Assembly (NCBI RefSeq): GCF_009848685.1
Contig: NZ_WXTX01000015.1
Location: forward strand, 18,666-82,665
From: Andreprevotia sp. IGB-42
Lineage (GTDB): Bacteria; Pseudomonadota; Gammaproteobacteria; Burkholderiales; Chitinibacteraceae
Length of the DNA: 64,000 bases
Direction of reading: 5' to 3'
The notes beneath the pieces were generated by a model. It did no database searches and was not told the DNA's origin. It worked only from the letters and a program-made list of their open reading frames with translations. Shown here piece after piece: positions 8,431-17,373 of this stretch. Within the stretch, counting starts at the first letter, position 1. Each line of letters opens with the position of its first letter. Both the position numbers and the translations under genes were made by a program.

Positions 8431-10119
8431 ATGGTTTTCACCCGCAGGTTGCAGTTACCCGCACTGGCCGCGTTGCTGGCCATCACCGCCCCGCTGGCTT
8501 GGGCCGACGTGGCCGGCTGCGCATACAAGTCCATCGACATCGCCAAATATGGCCGGCAGGAGCTACTGAATCCGCCCAATATCAGCGCCCGCAATGGCGT
8601 GCTGAACACCGTGCTGGAAACCCGCTACACCGATCCCAAGACCATCAGCCTGGGCGGCTGCCCGCTCAAGCTGCGTACCTACAACGGCCAGCTGGTGGGG
8701 CCCACACTGCGCGCCAGGCCCGGCGACGTAATGGACATCCTGCTGAATAACCAGCTACCGAAGGAAACGCCCGACCAGGTCGAGGATCAGTTCCAGCACG
8801 AAGCGCAGAATGCCCACCTGAGCACCCGGCCGGCCTCGTACAACACCACCAACCTGCACACGCATGGCCTGCATGTATCGCCCACCGGCAACAGCGACAA
8901 CGTGTTGCTGGCGATTGCACCGCAAAGCAGGTTTCCGTACGAGATCAAGCTGCCTGGCAACCACACTGCGGGCAGCTACTGGTACCACGCGCATACGCAT
9001 GGCTCTACCGCCATCCAGGTGGGCAGCGGCATGGCTGGCGCACTGATCATCGACGACGACGAAGCCAAGATTCCCGCCGCGCTGCGCGAAGCCAACAAGC
9101 GCGAGAAAGTGATGGTGTTCCAGACCATCCTCTACGATACCGACGGCGAGCTGAACGACATCACCGCGCTGTTCCCCTCCCCCAGCAACCCCAAGCAATG
9201 CGTGGACAAGGGCAACCGCAAGACGTGGAGCTGTTCACTGCGCCGCGTCACCATCAACGGCCAGATCCTGCCGCGTATCCATATGCGCCCGGGCGAGGTA
9301 CAGCGCTGGCGCATGATCGATACCGCCTTCCGCGAATCGCTCAATATCGGCCTGGAAGGCCATGCGCTGAACGAGATCGCGCTCGACGGCATCTATCTGG
9401 GCCGCATCGATACCTGGCCGGCTGGCGGCAGCAACGGCGTGGAGCTACAGCCGGGCTACCGCAGCGATGTGCTGGTGAAGGCCAGCACCAAGCCGGGCGT
9501 CTACAAGCTGCTGGACCTGGGCACGCCGGCATTCAAATCGGTGGCGCTGGTGAACGAGCCGCAGAACGTGCTGGCGGAAATCGTGGTCGAGGGCGAGCCG
9601 CTGGACATGGCGCTGCCCACGCAGGAAGAAATGGCCAGGCTGGCGCCGTTCCCCGGCGTGGACCTCACCACGCAGGCCAACGGCGTGCAGCAGGTGGCAT
9701 TCAAGCTGGGGCAAGACCTGAAAACCGGCAAGAACTACTTCCAGGTCAACTACCAGGCATTCAGCCCGCAGCACATCCGTCAGGTAGGGCTGAACAATAT
9801 CGACATGTGGTCGGTCACCACCGTGGGTGATCCGTCCGGCGTGCCCAACGGCATTCCGCCACTGCCGCATGTGTTCCATATCCATGTGAACCCGTTCCAG
9901 GTCAGCCAGGCCAGGCCGGGCGGCACCAATGCCATGGTGTGGAAAGACACCGTGGTGATCCCGGCCGGCACCACGGTCAACATGTACACGCGCTACCTCG
10001 ACTACATCGGCAAGTTCGTCATGCACTGCCACATCCTCGATCACGAAGACCTCGGCATGATGGAAGTCGTCGAAGTCGTCGATGCCGCGGATGGCGTCAC
10101 CAGCAGCCACCACCACTGA
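8431..10119 (+). CDS. Secreted multicopper oxidase (laccase-like)
   Basis: The 562-residue protein has a Sec signal peptide (MVFTRRLQLPALAALLAITA, ending near AWA) and all four copper-ligand motifs of a three-domain multicopper oxidase. These are HTHGLH (about residues 143-148), YWYHAHTHG (184-191), HVFHIHVNPF (480-489) and HCHILDHEDLGM (532-543). The last gives the type 1 copper Cys533, His538 and axial Met543. Such enzymes couple one-electron oxidation of phenols, metal ions or aromatic amines to reduction of oxygen to water in the periplasm. The start at 8431 follows a clear AGGAGA site. It is the first gene of a cluster with tyrosinase, LodA-like and LodB-like genes. I see no Met-rich copper-binding loop of the CueO kind, so phenol oxidation is the better guess. 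Confidence 0.93.
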   Translation: MVFTRRLQLPALAALLAITAPLAWADVAGCAYKSIDIAKYGRQELLNPPNISARNGVLNTVLETRYTDPKTISLGGCPLKLRTYNGQLVGPTLRARPGDVMDILLNNQLPKETPDQVEDQFQHEAQNAHLSTRPASYNTTNLHTHGLHVSPTGNSDNVLLAIAPQSRFPYEIKLPGNHTAGSYWYHAHTHGSTAIQVGSGMAGALIIDDDEAKIPAALREANKREKVMVFQTILYDTDGELNDITALFPSPSNPKQCVDKGNRKTWSCSLRRVTINGQILPRIHMRPGEVQRWRMIDTAFRESLNIGLEGHALNEIALDGIYLGRIDTWPAGGSNGVELQPGYRSDVLVKASTKPGVYKLLDLGTPAFKSVALVNEPQNVLAEIVVEGEPLDMALPTQEEMARLAPFPGVDLTTQANGVQQVAFKLGQDLKTGKNYFQVNYQAFSPQHIRQVGLNNIDMWSVTTVGDPSGVPNGIPPLPHVFHIHVNPFQVSQARPGGTNAMVWKDTVVIPAGTTVNMYTRYLDYIGKFVMHCHILDHEDLGMMEVVEVVDAADGVTSSHHH

Positions 10120-10216
10120 GTTCACCCCGGCCGGCGTTGCCCGGCCAGCCCAACCCGCCCTGGCCCGGCCTGCCTCTGCAGCGCCGGGCCAGCCGGCAGA
10201 CCGTACGGAGTACAAG

Positions 10217-12268
10217 ATGGGACACGATGACAAGCAAGCCGCCAGGGCACCGGCAGAAACGCGCCATGGCCGCTTTATCGCGATACTCGATGACGCCGTG
10301 ACCGGCGCCGATTACCGGCCGGAACAGAAATTCTGGCATCTGCCGCTGGCAGAGCTGCTGGAATACAGCCTGTATGGCGTGCGGCTGATCGCAGCAGCGC
10401 GCCCCGCAGCCAGCGGCAGTTGCTGCCATGCGGCCACCACCTGTGCCGGCCGTGGTGATGAATCGGGCCTCATCAAGGGCTTGCGCGGCCTGCCACCTTT
10501 CGATGGCACGCGCTTTCCGCGCCTGCCTTGGGGTGGCCAGCCGGTGGCCGATACGGATATCCAGTTCATTGCCGACTGGATCGACGACGGCTGCCCGGCA
10601 GACCGCACGCTGGCCGATTATGCAGTGCCGGCCACCGCCGGCAAGGCCGGCCCGGTCACCGTGCAGCAGGAAGCGGTCAGCACCACCGCCACCACGCAGG
10701 TTTTCGAGATCTACGGCGGCGAAACCGCCAGCGCCCCCAGCAGTAGTGGTCTGAAGCAGCGCATGAACATCGATTGCCTGAGCCCGGCTCAGCTGGAACG
10801 GCTGCGTTATGCGTTCCGTGAAATGTATGCGCTCAACAAATGGGCGGAGGATGCACGCAGCTACAACAACCTGGCGCTGATCCACCAGAACCACTGCCAG
10901 CACGGCTGGGAGCGCTTCCTGACCTGGCACCGCGTCTACCTGTACGAATTCGAGCTGGCGATGCAGGAACACGCGCCCGAAGTCACCATGCCGTACTGGG
11001 ACTGGACGATGCCGCAATACCGGCCGGAAAAGCCCGAAAGCGGCTGGATCATCCCGCCGGCGCTGCAATGCTTCCTGACGCCGGATTCGCTGGTCTTCCT
11101 TGCCCGCCACGGCATTCCTGCCGCAGGACTGGAACCACTGGTGGGGCAAACCTTTGCCAGCCAGAAGCGCTTTTTCGATGCGGTGGGCAAGGCCATCGGC
11201 GTGCGCTATACCAGCGGCGACTACCGCGAACGCTTCATCGATGCGCTGCTTGATGCCAACCCGCTGTGGTATCCGCTGCGCTACCCGGCCGAGTTCGGCA
11301 AGGGCACGATGAATACCGTCATCCACTACCACTACCCCACCGCGGCGGACATGCAGCAGATCCTGGCGCTACGCACCTTCCGCGATTTCGGTGGCGGTGG
11401 TGACTACAACGATGCGTTCGGCTTTCTCGATCAGAACCCGCATAACACCATGCATATCTGGACCGGTGGCATGAACCCGCAGTACGGCAGCGCCACCGAA
11501 GCCCCGGAAGACCGCAACAAGGGCGTGCAGGTAGCCGGGCGGCGTTTCCACAAGCGCTCCGACCTGTACAGCCAGCCGCAGTTCGGCGACATGTTCAGCA
11601 ATCTCACCGCCGCCTACGATCCGGTGTTCTGGCCCATCCATGCCAATATCGACCGCACCTGGTGGGAATGGCAGCAGCACCACCCCGATTCGGCCCCGGC
11701 CGATCTGGATGCGGTGCTGACACCATGGAGCTACACCGCGCGCGATACGCTCGATGCATTCCGCTTCGGCTACGAATACGTGCGTGGCTCCTACCTGGTG
11801 CCGGTGGGTCTTGCATCCGCAGTGGGTCGCTTCGTTTCCAGGCCGATCGCCGTGGCCAAGCCGGTGCGCAGTGCATTCAACCATGCCGAAGTGCGCCTGC
11901 ACCGCGTGCCGCAGCTGCCGCGCTCGTGCTTTGTGCGGGTGTTCCTCAACCTGCCGGACGCCAACGCGGAAACGCCGCTGGATCACCCCAACTACGCAGG
12001 CTACCTCGCCATTTTCGGCCATGGCCCGTGCTACGGCGGCCCCGGCCATTGCGACATCCCCCCGCCGCGCCGCCCGGGTATCGATACCCGCCCGCGCCAC
12101 CACAATGCCCCGCGCAATCACCGCATCGACGTCACCGCCGCCGCGCAGAAACTGCTGGCAGCCGGTGCGGATGCGCTGCAGATCACGCTGGTGGTGATCG
12201 GCGCAGATTACCGGGAAGAAAAAGAACTGCTGCGGCTGGAAGGGCTTTCACTGGCCTTCATGGACTGA
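10217..12268 (+). CDS. Tyrosinase-family type 3 copper enzyme with extra N-terminal domain
   Basis: The 683-residue protein has both dinuclear copper sites of tyrosinase/polyphenol oxidase. CuA is IHQNHCQHGWERFLTWHRVY with His near 223 or 226, then 229 and 238. CuB is HNTMHIWTGG (His 409, 413) plus DPVFWPIHANIDRTWWEW (His 475). Residues 15-140 form an added domain whose end (LPWGGQPVADTDIQFIADWI, then DDGCP) resembles the C-terminal half of small cytochrome c domains, but no CxxCH haem site is present. The C-terminal 150 residues resemble the beta-sandwich that covers the active site in many tyrosinases. The enzyme would oxidise phenols to o-quinones. No signal peptide is seen. The start at 10217 is set by the GGAG at 10206-10209; earlier in-frame Mets overlap the upstream gene. 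Confidence 0.92.
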   Translation: MGHDDKQAARAPAETRHGRFIAILDDAVTGADYRPEQKFWHLPLAELLEYSLYGVRLIAAARPAASGSCCHAATTCAGRGDESGLIKGLRGLPPFDGTRFPRLPWGGQPVADTDIQFIADWIDDGCPADRTLADYAVPATAGKAGPVTVQQEAVSTTATTQVFEIYGGETASAPSSSGLKQRMNIDCLSPAQLERLRYAFREMYALNKWAEDARSYNNLALIHQNHCQHGWERFLTWHRVYLYEFELAMQEHAPEVTMPYWDWTMPQYRPEKPESGWIIPPALQCFLTPDSLVFLARHGIPAAGLEPLVGQTFASQKRFFDAVGKAIGVRYTSGDYRERFIDALLDANPLWYPLRYPAEFGKGTMNTVIHYHYPTAADMQQILALRTFRDFGGGGDYNDAFGFLDQNPHNTMHIWTGGMNPQYGSATEAPEDRNKGVQVAGRRFHKRSDLYSQPQFGDMFSNLTAAYDPVFWPIHANIDRTWWEWQQHHPDSAPADLDAVLTPWSYTARDTLDAFRFGYEYVRGSYLVPVGLASAVGRFVSRPIAVAKPVRSAFNHAEVRLHRVPQLPRSCFVRVFLNLPDANAETPLDHPNYAGYLAIFGHGPCYGGPGHCDIPPPRRPGIDTRPRHHNAPRNHRIDVTAAAQKLLAAGADALQITLVVIGADYREEKELLRLEGLSLAFMD

Positions 12269-12286
12269 ACCGAGACCGAGGACGAC

Positions 12287-14980
12287 ATGAATCACGATAC
12301 CCCAAGCTACCGCATCCACCCCGGCATCGGCATTGCCCGCCTGGGCGACAGCCCGGATGCGTTCTGCATCTCGCCGGAGAAACCCGCCGCACTGCCGCTC
12401 GATTGCGATGCCGCCGGCAACCCGCTGTATACGCCGGATGGCACCACCGAGCGCACCGTCACCACCTTCAAGGATGCCGAAGGCCGCGTCAAGCGCCAGG
12501 CGGCGCGCTTCCAGCTGTATGTGTACGACGATGAAAACCCGCAGGGGCGCCGGCTGAAGATCGGCGACAAGATCCGCGGTGGCGGCAATGAAGGCACGCT
12601 GATCGATATCGAGTGGCGCGTGTATGTGGCCAACAAGAAGGCGGTCTGGTACGAATTCAACAGCCTGCAGGGCGAGCACGGCTATCAGGACAACGACCCC
12701 AATCAGCCGCGCCGCAATGCGGACATCACCGGCGATACCGCGCGCCAGCAGCTGATCATCGATCCGGGCCCGCAGATCGTCAACACCAGCAAACGCCGCA
12801 GCGCCACCATGGACCGCAACCGGGGCGACCAGTACTCGCCTACCTTTCCGCCACCGCTGACGCCGAACAACATCGACACGCTGGGCGAGCTGCGCACCGA
12901 TGACAGCGGCCGCCTGCTGGTACTGGGCGGGCACGGCAATTCGGGCAGCTTCAAGGATGGCTTCGGCCACCCGCGCATCGACACCTACGCCAACAACGAC
13001 GGCTGGTTCGACGATACCTCGGACGGGCCGGTGATGGCGCGGCTGGTGATGTATTCGGAGAACGTCGGGCGCACCCGCTATATCGACGTGGAAGCCCCCG
13101 CCTGGGTGATCGTCGGCTACCCGGCGTATGTGCCGGAAGTGCTGGACATGATCACCATGGACGACGTGGTGTACGACATGGGCATCCGCCAGTTTGCCAC
13201 CCGGCCGGATCTGTACGGCCAGCCCGGCAGTTACGACAAGCCGGTGCACATCCCCCCCAACGATGTGGCGGCGCTGGCGCACTGGCAGGCCGGCAAGCGC
13301 GAATGGAACCGCGATCATTACCCGTGGTTTTACCGCGACGTGTGGCCGATCCTGTTCCGCGCCGACGAAATGACCCACCTGACCAATGTGCTGGAGCAAT
13401 CCAACTATCCGCACAACCAGACCGCACGCGGCAATTTCGACCCGGACAAACTCTCGCAGCCGCCACAGGTCAACCAGCGCGCGGTCGAGCGCGACCAGGC
13501 GCAGGCGGTGCAGCGCAATGCATCCGGCGAACTGCTGCTCGATGCACTGGAGCCCGCACTGACCCGGCTGGAGCACGGCGGGCAATCGCTGGTGGAGGTA
13601 CTGGATAAACCGCTGCCCGGCCCCAAGGGCAGCGCGGCCGAAGTACTCAAGGCAGCCGTCGCGCAATTTGCAGCCAAGGTCTCCCCGATCGTGGCCGGTG
13701 AAACCCCGGCCAGCTACCTGCTGCGCTGGAAGGCTGCATATACGGTGAGCGAAGGCGGCGGCAACGAGGCAGCACGCCAGGCGCTGGACAAGGTCATTGC
13801 CAAGCTGCTGGCCAAGCTCAAGGCAGCGGCAGAGCCGGTCGCCGCGCTCAAGCTGCTGGCACGGCGGGACGACCCGCTAATCACCGATCAGGGCGTGCCG
13901 GAAGACCAGAGCATCGAGTTGGCGGTGGAACGCGTGCTGAAGGAATTCGCAAACGGCAAGCTGCTGGCAACGCGCTTCCAGAAAATCATCGCCGACCGCA
14001 CGTTCGATCCGTGTCGCCCCAGCCGCACCTTCCTGTTCGACCTGTTGCGCCAGCCGGGCGAGGAAAACGAATTCCGCCTGGATGCGCGCCCCAACAGCCG
14101 CGTGTACAACCTGCCGCTGATGCCGCTGCTGGCAGGCGACAACCCCATCAACAACATCACGCCATCCAAGTTCCTGCGGCTGACCGATTACCAGCTGTTC
14201 CTGTTGCGGCAATGGGCGCAGGGCAAGTTCTACAACGAGGTGGAGCAGGGCTGGGTACCGGCCGGCAGTGTCGACCCGTGGCAGCCGTATGCCAACTGGC
14301 AAAACCGCACCGGCCAGCAGCTCGATCAGGGCGTGCTCAGCAATGTGTTGGGCGGCGCGTTCTGCCCCGGGGGCGAAGTGGGCTGGATCATGCGCAACCC
14401 GTCCATCTACCTGCACCCGTACCGCATCAAGGCCGACCCGGATTTCTGCAACTTCCAGCAGACCGCCGCAGAAGCCAACCAGCGCCAGTTGCCGGAAGAA
14501 AGCTATCTGTCGGTCAGCGTGGATGACCTCAGCCAGGACAGCAATTACCAGCGTGGCATGCAGCCGGGCGATCTCACCAAATCGATGGGGCTGCCGTGGC
14601 AATCGGACTTCAACGAATGCACTACGCAGATGATCGACGTCACCTACCCACTGTGGAACAGCATCGACCCGGCGGCCGAGCACGATGTGCGCATGAAGCT
14701 GGGCCAGCAAAGCTGGGAAACCCTGTGGTGGCCGGCGCACCGGCCGTTGCAGACCTACGAGGTGGTGAGCGTGGGCAGCGATGGCTCGCCCAATTACCAG
14801 TTTTTGCAGTGGGCACGCGGCATACCGCAAACCAATGCGGGCGATCTGAAAATGGTGACGGAATGGTCAAGGCTGGGCTTCGTGGTGCGCAACCCCTACC
14901 TGACCGCACAGCAGCTGGACCAGCCTTCGCCCGACTACAAGTACATCAGCGTGGAGCGCACCCCGGCGGACAAGCCATGA
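12287..14980 (+). CDS. LodA-like quinoprotein oxidase (CTQ family)
   Basis: The 897-residue protein matches the LodA/GoxA family, whose members oxidise amino acids (L-lysine epsilon-amino group or glycine) with a cysteine tryptophylquinone made from their own side chains, releasing hydrogen peroxide and ammonia. The family start is visible (YRIHPGIGIARLGDSPDAFC), as is the signature GGAFCPGGEVGWIMRNP near residue 690 and PWQSDFNEC near 770. Trp771 is the likely quinone precursor and Cys693 or Cys721 the likely partner. It starts 18 nt after the tyrosinase stop with a CCGAGGA site, and a LodB-like gene follows. No signal peptide is seen. About 200 residues longer than LodA proteins I recall, with an Ala/Lys-rich insert around residues 395-560. 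Substrate unknown. Confidence 0.88.
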   Translation: MNHDTPSYRIHPGIGIARLGDSPDAFCISPEKPAALPLDCDAAGNPLYTPDGTTERTVTTFKDAEGRVKRQAARFQLYVYDDENPQGRRLKIGDKIRGGGNEGTLIDIEWRVYVANKKAVWYEFNSLQGEHGYQDNDPNQPRRNADITGDTARQQLIIDPGPQIVNTSKRRSATMDRNRGDQYSPTFPPPLTPNNIDTLGELRTDDSGRLLVLGGHGNSGSFKDGFGHPRIDTYANNDGWFDDTSDGPVMARLVMYSENVGRTRYIDVEAPAWVIVGYPAYVPEVLDMITMDDVVYDMGIRQFATRPDLYGQPGSYDKPVHIPPNDVAALAHWQAGKREWNRDHYPWFYRDVWPILFRADEMTHLTNVLEQSNYPHNQTARGNFDPDKLSQPPQVNQRAVERDQAQAVQRNASGELLLDALEPALTRLEHGGQSLVEVLDKPLPGPKGSAAEVLKAAVAQFAAKVSPIVAGETPASYLLRWKAAYTVSEGGGNEAARQALDKVIAKLLAKLKAAAEPVAALKLLARRDDPLITDQGVPEDQSIELAVERVLKEFANGKLLATRFQKIIADRTFDPCRPSRTFLFDLLRQPGEENEFRLDARPNSRVYNLPLMPLLAGDNPINNITPSKFLRLTDYQLFLLRQWAQGKFYNEVEQGWVPAGSVDPWQPYANWQNRTGQQLDQGVLSNVLGGAFCPGGEVGWIMRNPSIYLHPYRIKADPDFCNFQQTAAEANQRQLPEESYLSVSVDDLSQDSNYQRGMQPGDLTKSMGLPWQSDFNECTTQMIDVTYPLWNSIDPAAEHDVRMKLGQQSWETLWWPAHRPLQTYEVVSVGSDGSPNYQFLQWARGIPQTNAGDLKMVTEWSRLGFVVRNPYLTAQQLDQPSPDYKYISVERTPADKP

Positions 14981-15036
14981 GCTACCAGCCCCGGGATGTG
15001 GGGGCCGGCAAGCAGCGCCCCCGCAGGGCCTGAAGC

Positions 15037-16167
15037 ATGCACCGCTGCGATGTGCTCATCATCGGCGCCGGCCCGGCCGGCAGCGCCACCGCGCTGGCGC
15101 TGCATGCGCACGCGCCGGCGCTGCGCGTGACCATGCTGGGTGGCGGGCAGCCGCAAGTACGCCCGGTAGGGGAAGTATTGCCGGCACTGGCGCGGTCACT
15201 ACTGGCCCACCTGGGCGCATGGCCGGCTTTTGTGCAGGCAGTCTTCTTGCCGGTGCATGCGTCGGCAGCCGCCTGGGGCCAGCAACACGTGATCGAAAAC
15301 CATTTCATCCACTCGGCGCGTGGCCATGGCTGGCATCTGGACCGCAACCGCTTCGATGCACTGCTGCAGGCACAAGCCGTAGCGGCAGGCACCAGCCTGC
15401 TGCCGGCACGCCGGCTGCAAACCGCCACGCGCACGCCCGCAGGGTGGCTGGTATTGCTCGATGACGGCAGCCAGCTTGCCGCGCGTTTCCTGGTGGACGC
15501 CAGCGGCCGCCAGGCAGTGCTGGCACGGCAGCTGGGCGTTGTGCGGCAACGGCCGGACAAACTCGCCGCGTATCTCGCCTATGTGCCCAACCTGCCCGGC
15601 AGCGATCCGCGCACGCTGATCGAGGCCCGCCCGGATGGCTGGTGGTACACCGCGCCGCTGCCCGGCGGCGAGCGGGTGATCGCCTGCCTGAGCGATGCCG
15701 ATCTGGGCCGCCGCAGCGGCCTGCAGCAAACGCAGCACTGGCAGGCACGGCTGGCTGCCACGCGCTGGACGCATGCTGCAGCTGGCGACATCGCGCTGCA
15801 TGCAGCCAGCATCGACGTGCGCCCGGCGGGCTCGGCCCGGCTGGAACACGCATGTGGTGATGGCTGGCTGGCAGCAGGTGATGCCGCCAGCAGTTTCGAT
15901 CCGCTGTCGTCACAAGGCATCAGCAAGGCCTTGCGCAGCGGCATCTTTGCCGCATATGCGCTGGCAGACTGGCTGCTGGCTGCGGATAACAAGGGGCTGG
16001 CGCGCTATCGCGCGGTGATCGATGTGGAATTTGCCGACTACCTGCGGCTGCACGCACAGTACTACCAGCAGGAACAGCGCTGGGCGGATGCGCCATTCTG
16101 GCAGCGCCGTCACGCTGGCCGCGCCATCGCGGCGGGCACCCGGCAGCTCGGCGCGTCTGCAGCCTGA
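15037..16167 (+). CDS. LodB-like FAD-dependent protein, probable maturase of the LodA-like oxidase
   Basis: The 376-residue flavoprotein has the FAD dinucleotide-binding motif at the N-terminus (CDVLIIGAGPAGSATALAL, Gly10-x-Gly12-x-x-Gly15) and the second FAD motif GDAASSFDPLSSQGISKAL near residue 285. This is the layout of the LodB/GoxB and tryptophan-halogenase-like group. LodB proteins are required to form the tryptophylquinone of their partner LodA, and they are encoded directly downstream of it, as here with a 56-nt gap. The ATG at 15037 has only a weak ribosome-binding site. It converges with the histidine kinase gene, 9 nt away, so it marks the end of the oxidation cluster. Confidence 0.88.
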   Translation: MHRCDVLIIGAGPAGSATALALHAHAPALRVTMLGGGQPQVRPVGEVLPALARSLLAHLGAWPAFVQAVFLPVHASAAAWGQQHVIENHFIHSARGHGWHLDRNRFDALLQAQAVAAGTSLLPARRLQTATRTPAGWLVLLDDGSQLAARFLVDASGRQAVLARQLGVVRQRPDKLAAYLAYVPNLPGSDPRTLIEARPDGWWYTAPLPGGERVIACLSDADLGRRSGLQQTQHWQARLAATRWTHAAAGDIALHAASIDVRPAGSARLEHACGDGWLAAGDAASSFDPLSSQGISKALRSGIFAAYALADWLLAADNKGLARYRAVIDVEFADYLRLHAQYYQQEQRWADAPFWQRRHAGRAIAAGTRQLGASAA

Positions 16168-16176
16168 TGGTGCCGG

Positions 16177-17370
16177 TCATTCCGCCTGCGACAGCGCCAG
16201 GCTCACGCTGATCTCCACGCCCCTGCCCGGTGCGCCCTGGATCTCGAAATAGCCACCGCGTGCCTCCACGCGGCTACGCATGCCGGCAAGGCCGTGGCTG
16301 CGCGGCTTGTGTACCGCATCAAGCTCCATGCCTTTGCCATCATCGCGGATGACGAGCCTGACGGTATGCTCATCTGCTTCCAGAATGATCTCGACGCATT
16401 GCGCCTCCGAGTACTTGGCGGCATTGTTCAATGCCTCCTGTGCCACGCGGAACAGCGTCAGCGACAGTTCTTCCGATAGCGGCAGGTCTTCCTCTACCGT
16501 CAGGCGCAATGTCCAGCCGCTGACCTCGGCCATCTCTTCGGCGGTATAGCGCAATGCCTCGGCCAGGCCGAACTGGGTGAGGATGGTCGGGCGCATGCCC
16601 TCGACGATGCGGCGCTTGGTCTGGATGCCTTCTTCCAGATAGCGCAATGCGCGCTGCAACTTGGCATGGATATCCGGGTGCGATCCGGCCAGCAACTTGG
16701 CGGAAGAAAAAACATCGATGCGCGCTGCGGTCAGGATGGAGCCCAGATCGTCATGCAGCTCGCGTGCCAGTGCGGTCTTTTCTTCTTCCGATACATCCTG
16801 CAGGTGCTTGGCCAACTCGTTGAGCTGCGCGGTGCGCTTGCGCACCTGGCTATCGAGCGTGTCGTTGTGGTTTTCCAGCTGCTTCATGATCTGCGCCTGC
16901 CGCTCCAGGCTTTCATTGAGCAACTGCGCCTGCACGCGCAGCGCGCTTTCGCGTGCAAACGCGGCAGAGACATCGGCAATCTGCAGCACGCACATGCGCG
17001 CCGTCATGTAGAACGACGAGATGGTGACAGTCTGGCGGATCTGCACCGGATCGGAGCGGAAAGGGTCTTCGTACAGCGGCAGCAGGTACTTGTTCAGCGA
17101 GCTCGACAGCAACGACGGCTGTCCCTGCGTGATCGCCTGGTCGATGGCAAAACGGATACGCGCCTGCGTGGTTTCCGGCCACAGGTCGAATAGCGATTTG
17201 CCCAGCGCCACATCCGCCACGATGCCCGAGCGTTTGGCCACCCAGTCGTTCCAGTGCACGATGCGGCCATCCTGCTCGAGGATGATCAGGCCCAGCGCCA
17301 GCGTGGACGACAACGACGAGAACGGTGGGCTGTTGAAGGCGATGGTCGGGTCAGGGCCGCTGCTTGTCAT
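16177..17370 (-). CDS. Soluble sensor histidine kinase, NarX/HisKA_3 class
   Basis: The 397-residue protein has an N-terminal PAS-like segment (about residues 25-140, ALGLIILEQDGRIVHWNDWV), then a coiled-coil linker. The HisKA_3 phosphorylation site is ALARELHDDLGS near residue 205, and the HATPase_c domain contains LFRVAQEALNNAAKYSE, IRDDGKGM and GLAGMRSRVE. It has no transmembrane helix or signal peptide, so it senses a cytoplasmic cue or takes input from the chemosensory operon. It is the last gene of the minus-strand che operon, 3 nt after the CheC-type gene. HisKA_3 kinases normally signal to NarL-type regulators, yet none is adjacent; the nearest receivers lack DNA-binding domains. Confidence 0.92.
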   Translation of the reverse strand: MTSSGPDPTIAFNSPPFSSLSSTLALGLIILEQDGRIVHWNDWVAKRSGIVADVALGKSLFDLWPETTQARIRFAIDQAITQGQPSLLSSSLNKYLLPLYEDPFRSDPVQIRQTVTISSFYMTARMCVLQIADVSAAFARESALRVQAQLLNESLERQAQIMKQLENHNDTLDSQVRKRTAQLNELAKHLQDVSEEEKTALARELHDDLGSILTAARIDVFSSAKLLAGSHPDIHAKLQRALRYLEEGIQTKRRIVEGMRPTILTQFGLAEALRYTAEEMAEVSGWTLRLTVEEDLPLSEELSLTLFRVAQEALNNAAKYSEAQCVEIILEADEHTVRLVIRDDGKGMELDAVHKPRSHGLAGMRSRVEARGGYFEIQGAPGRGVEISVSLALSQAE

Positions 17371-17373
17371 CGC

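Noticed and set aside
10082..10216. Longer start for the tyrosinase overlapping the multicopper oxidase
   Set aside because: The extension is Pro/Ala-rich without signal peptide features, and the ATG at 10217 has a proper ribosome-binding site.
10097..11332. 411-residue minus-strand frame opposite the tyrosinase
   Set aside because: Shadow frame; the plus-strand copper motifs are certain.
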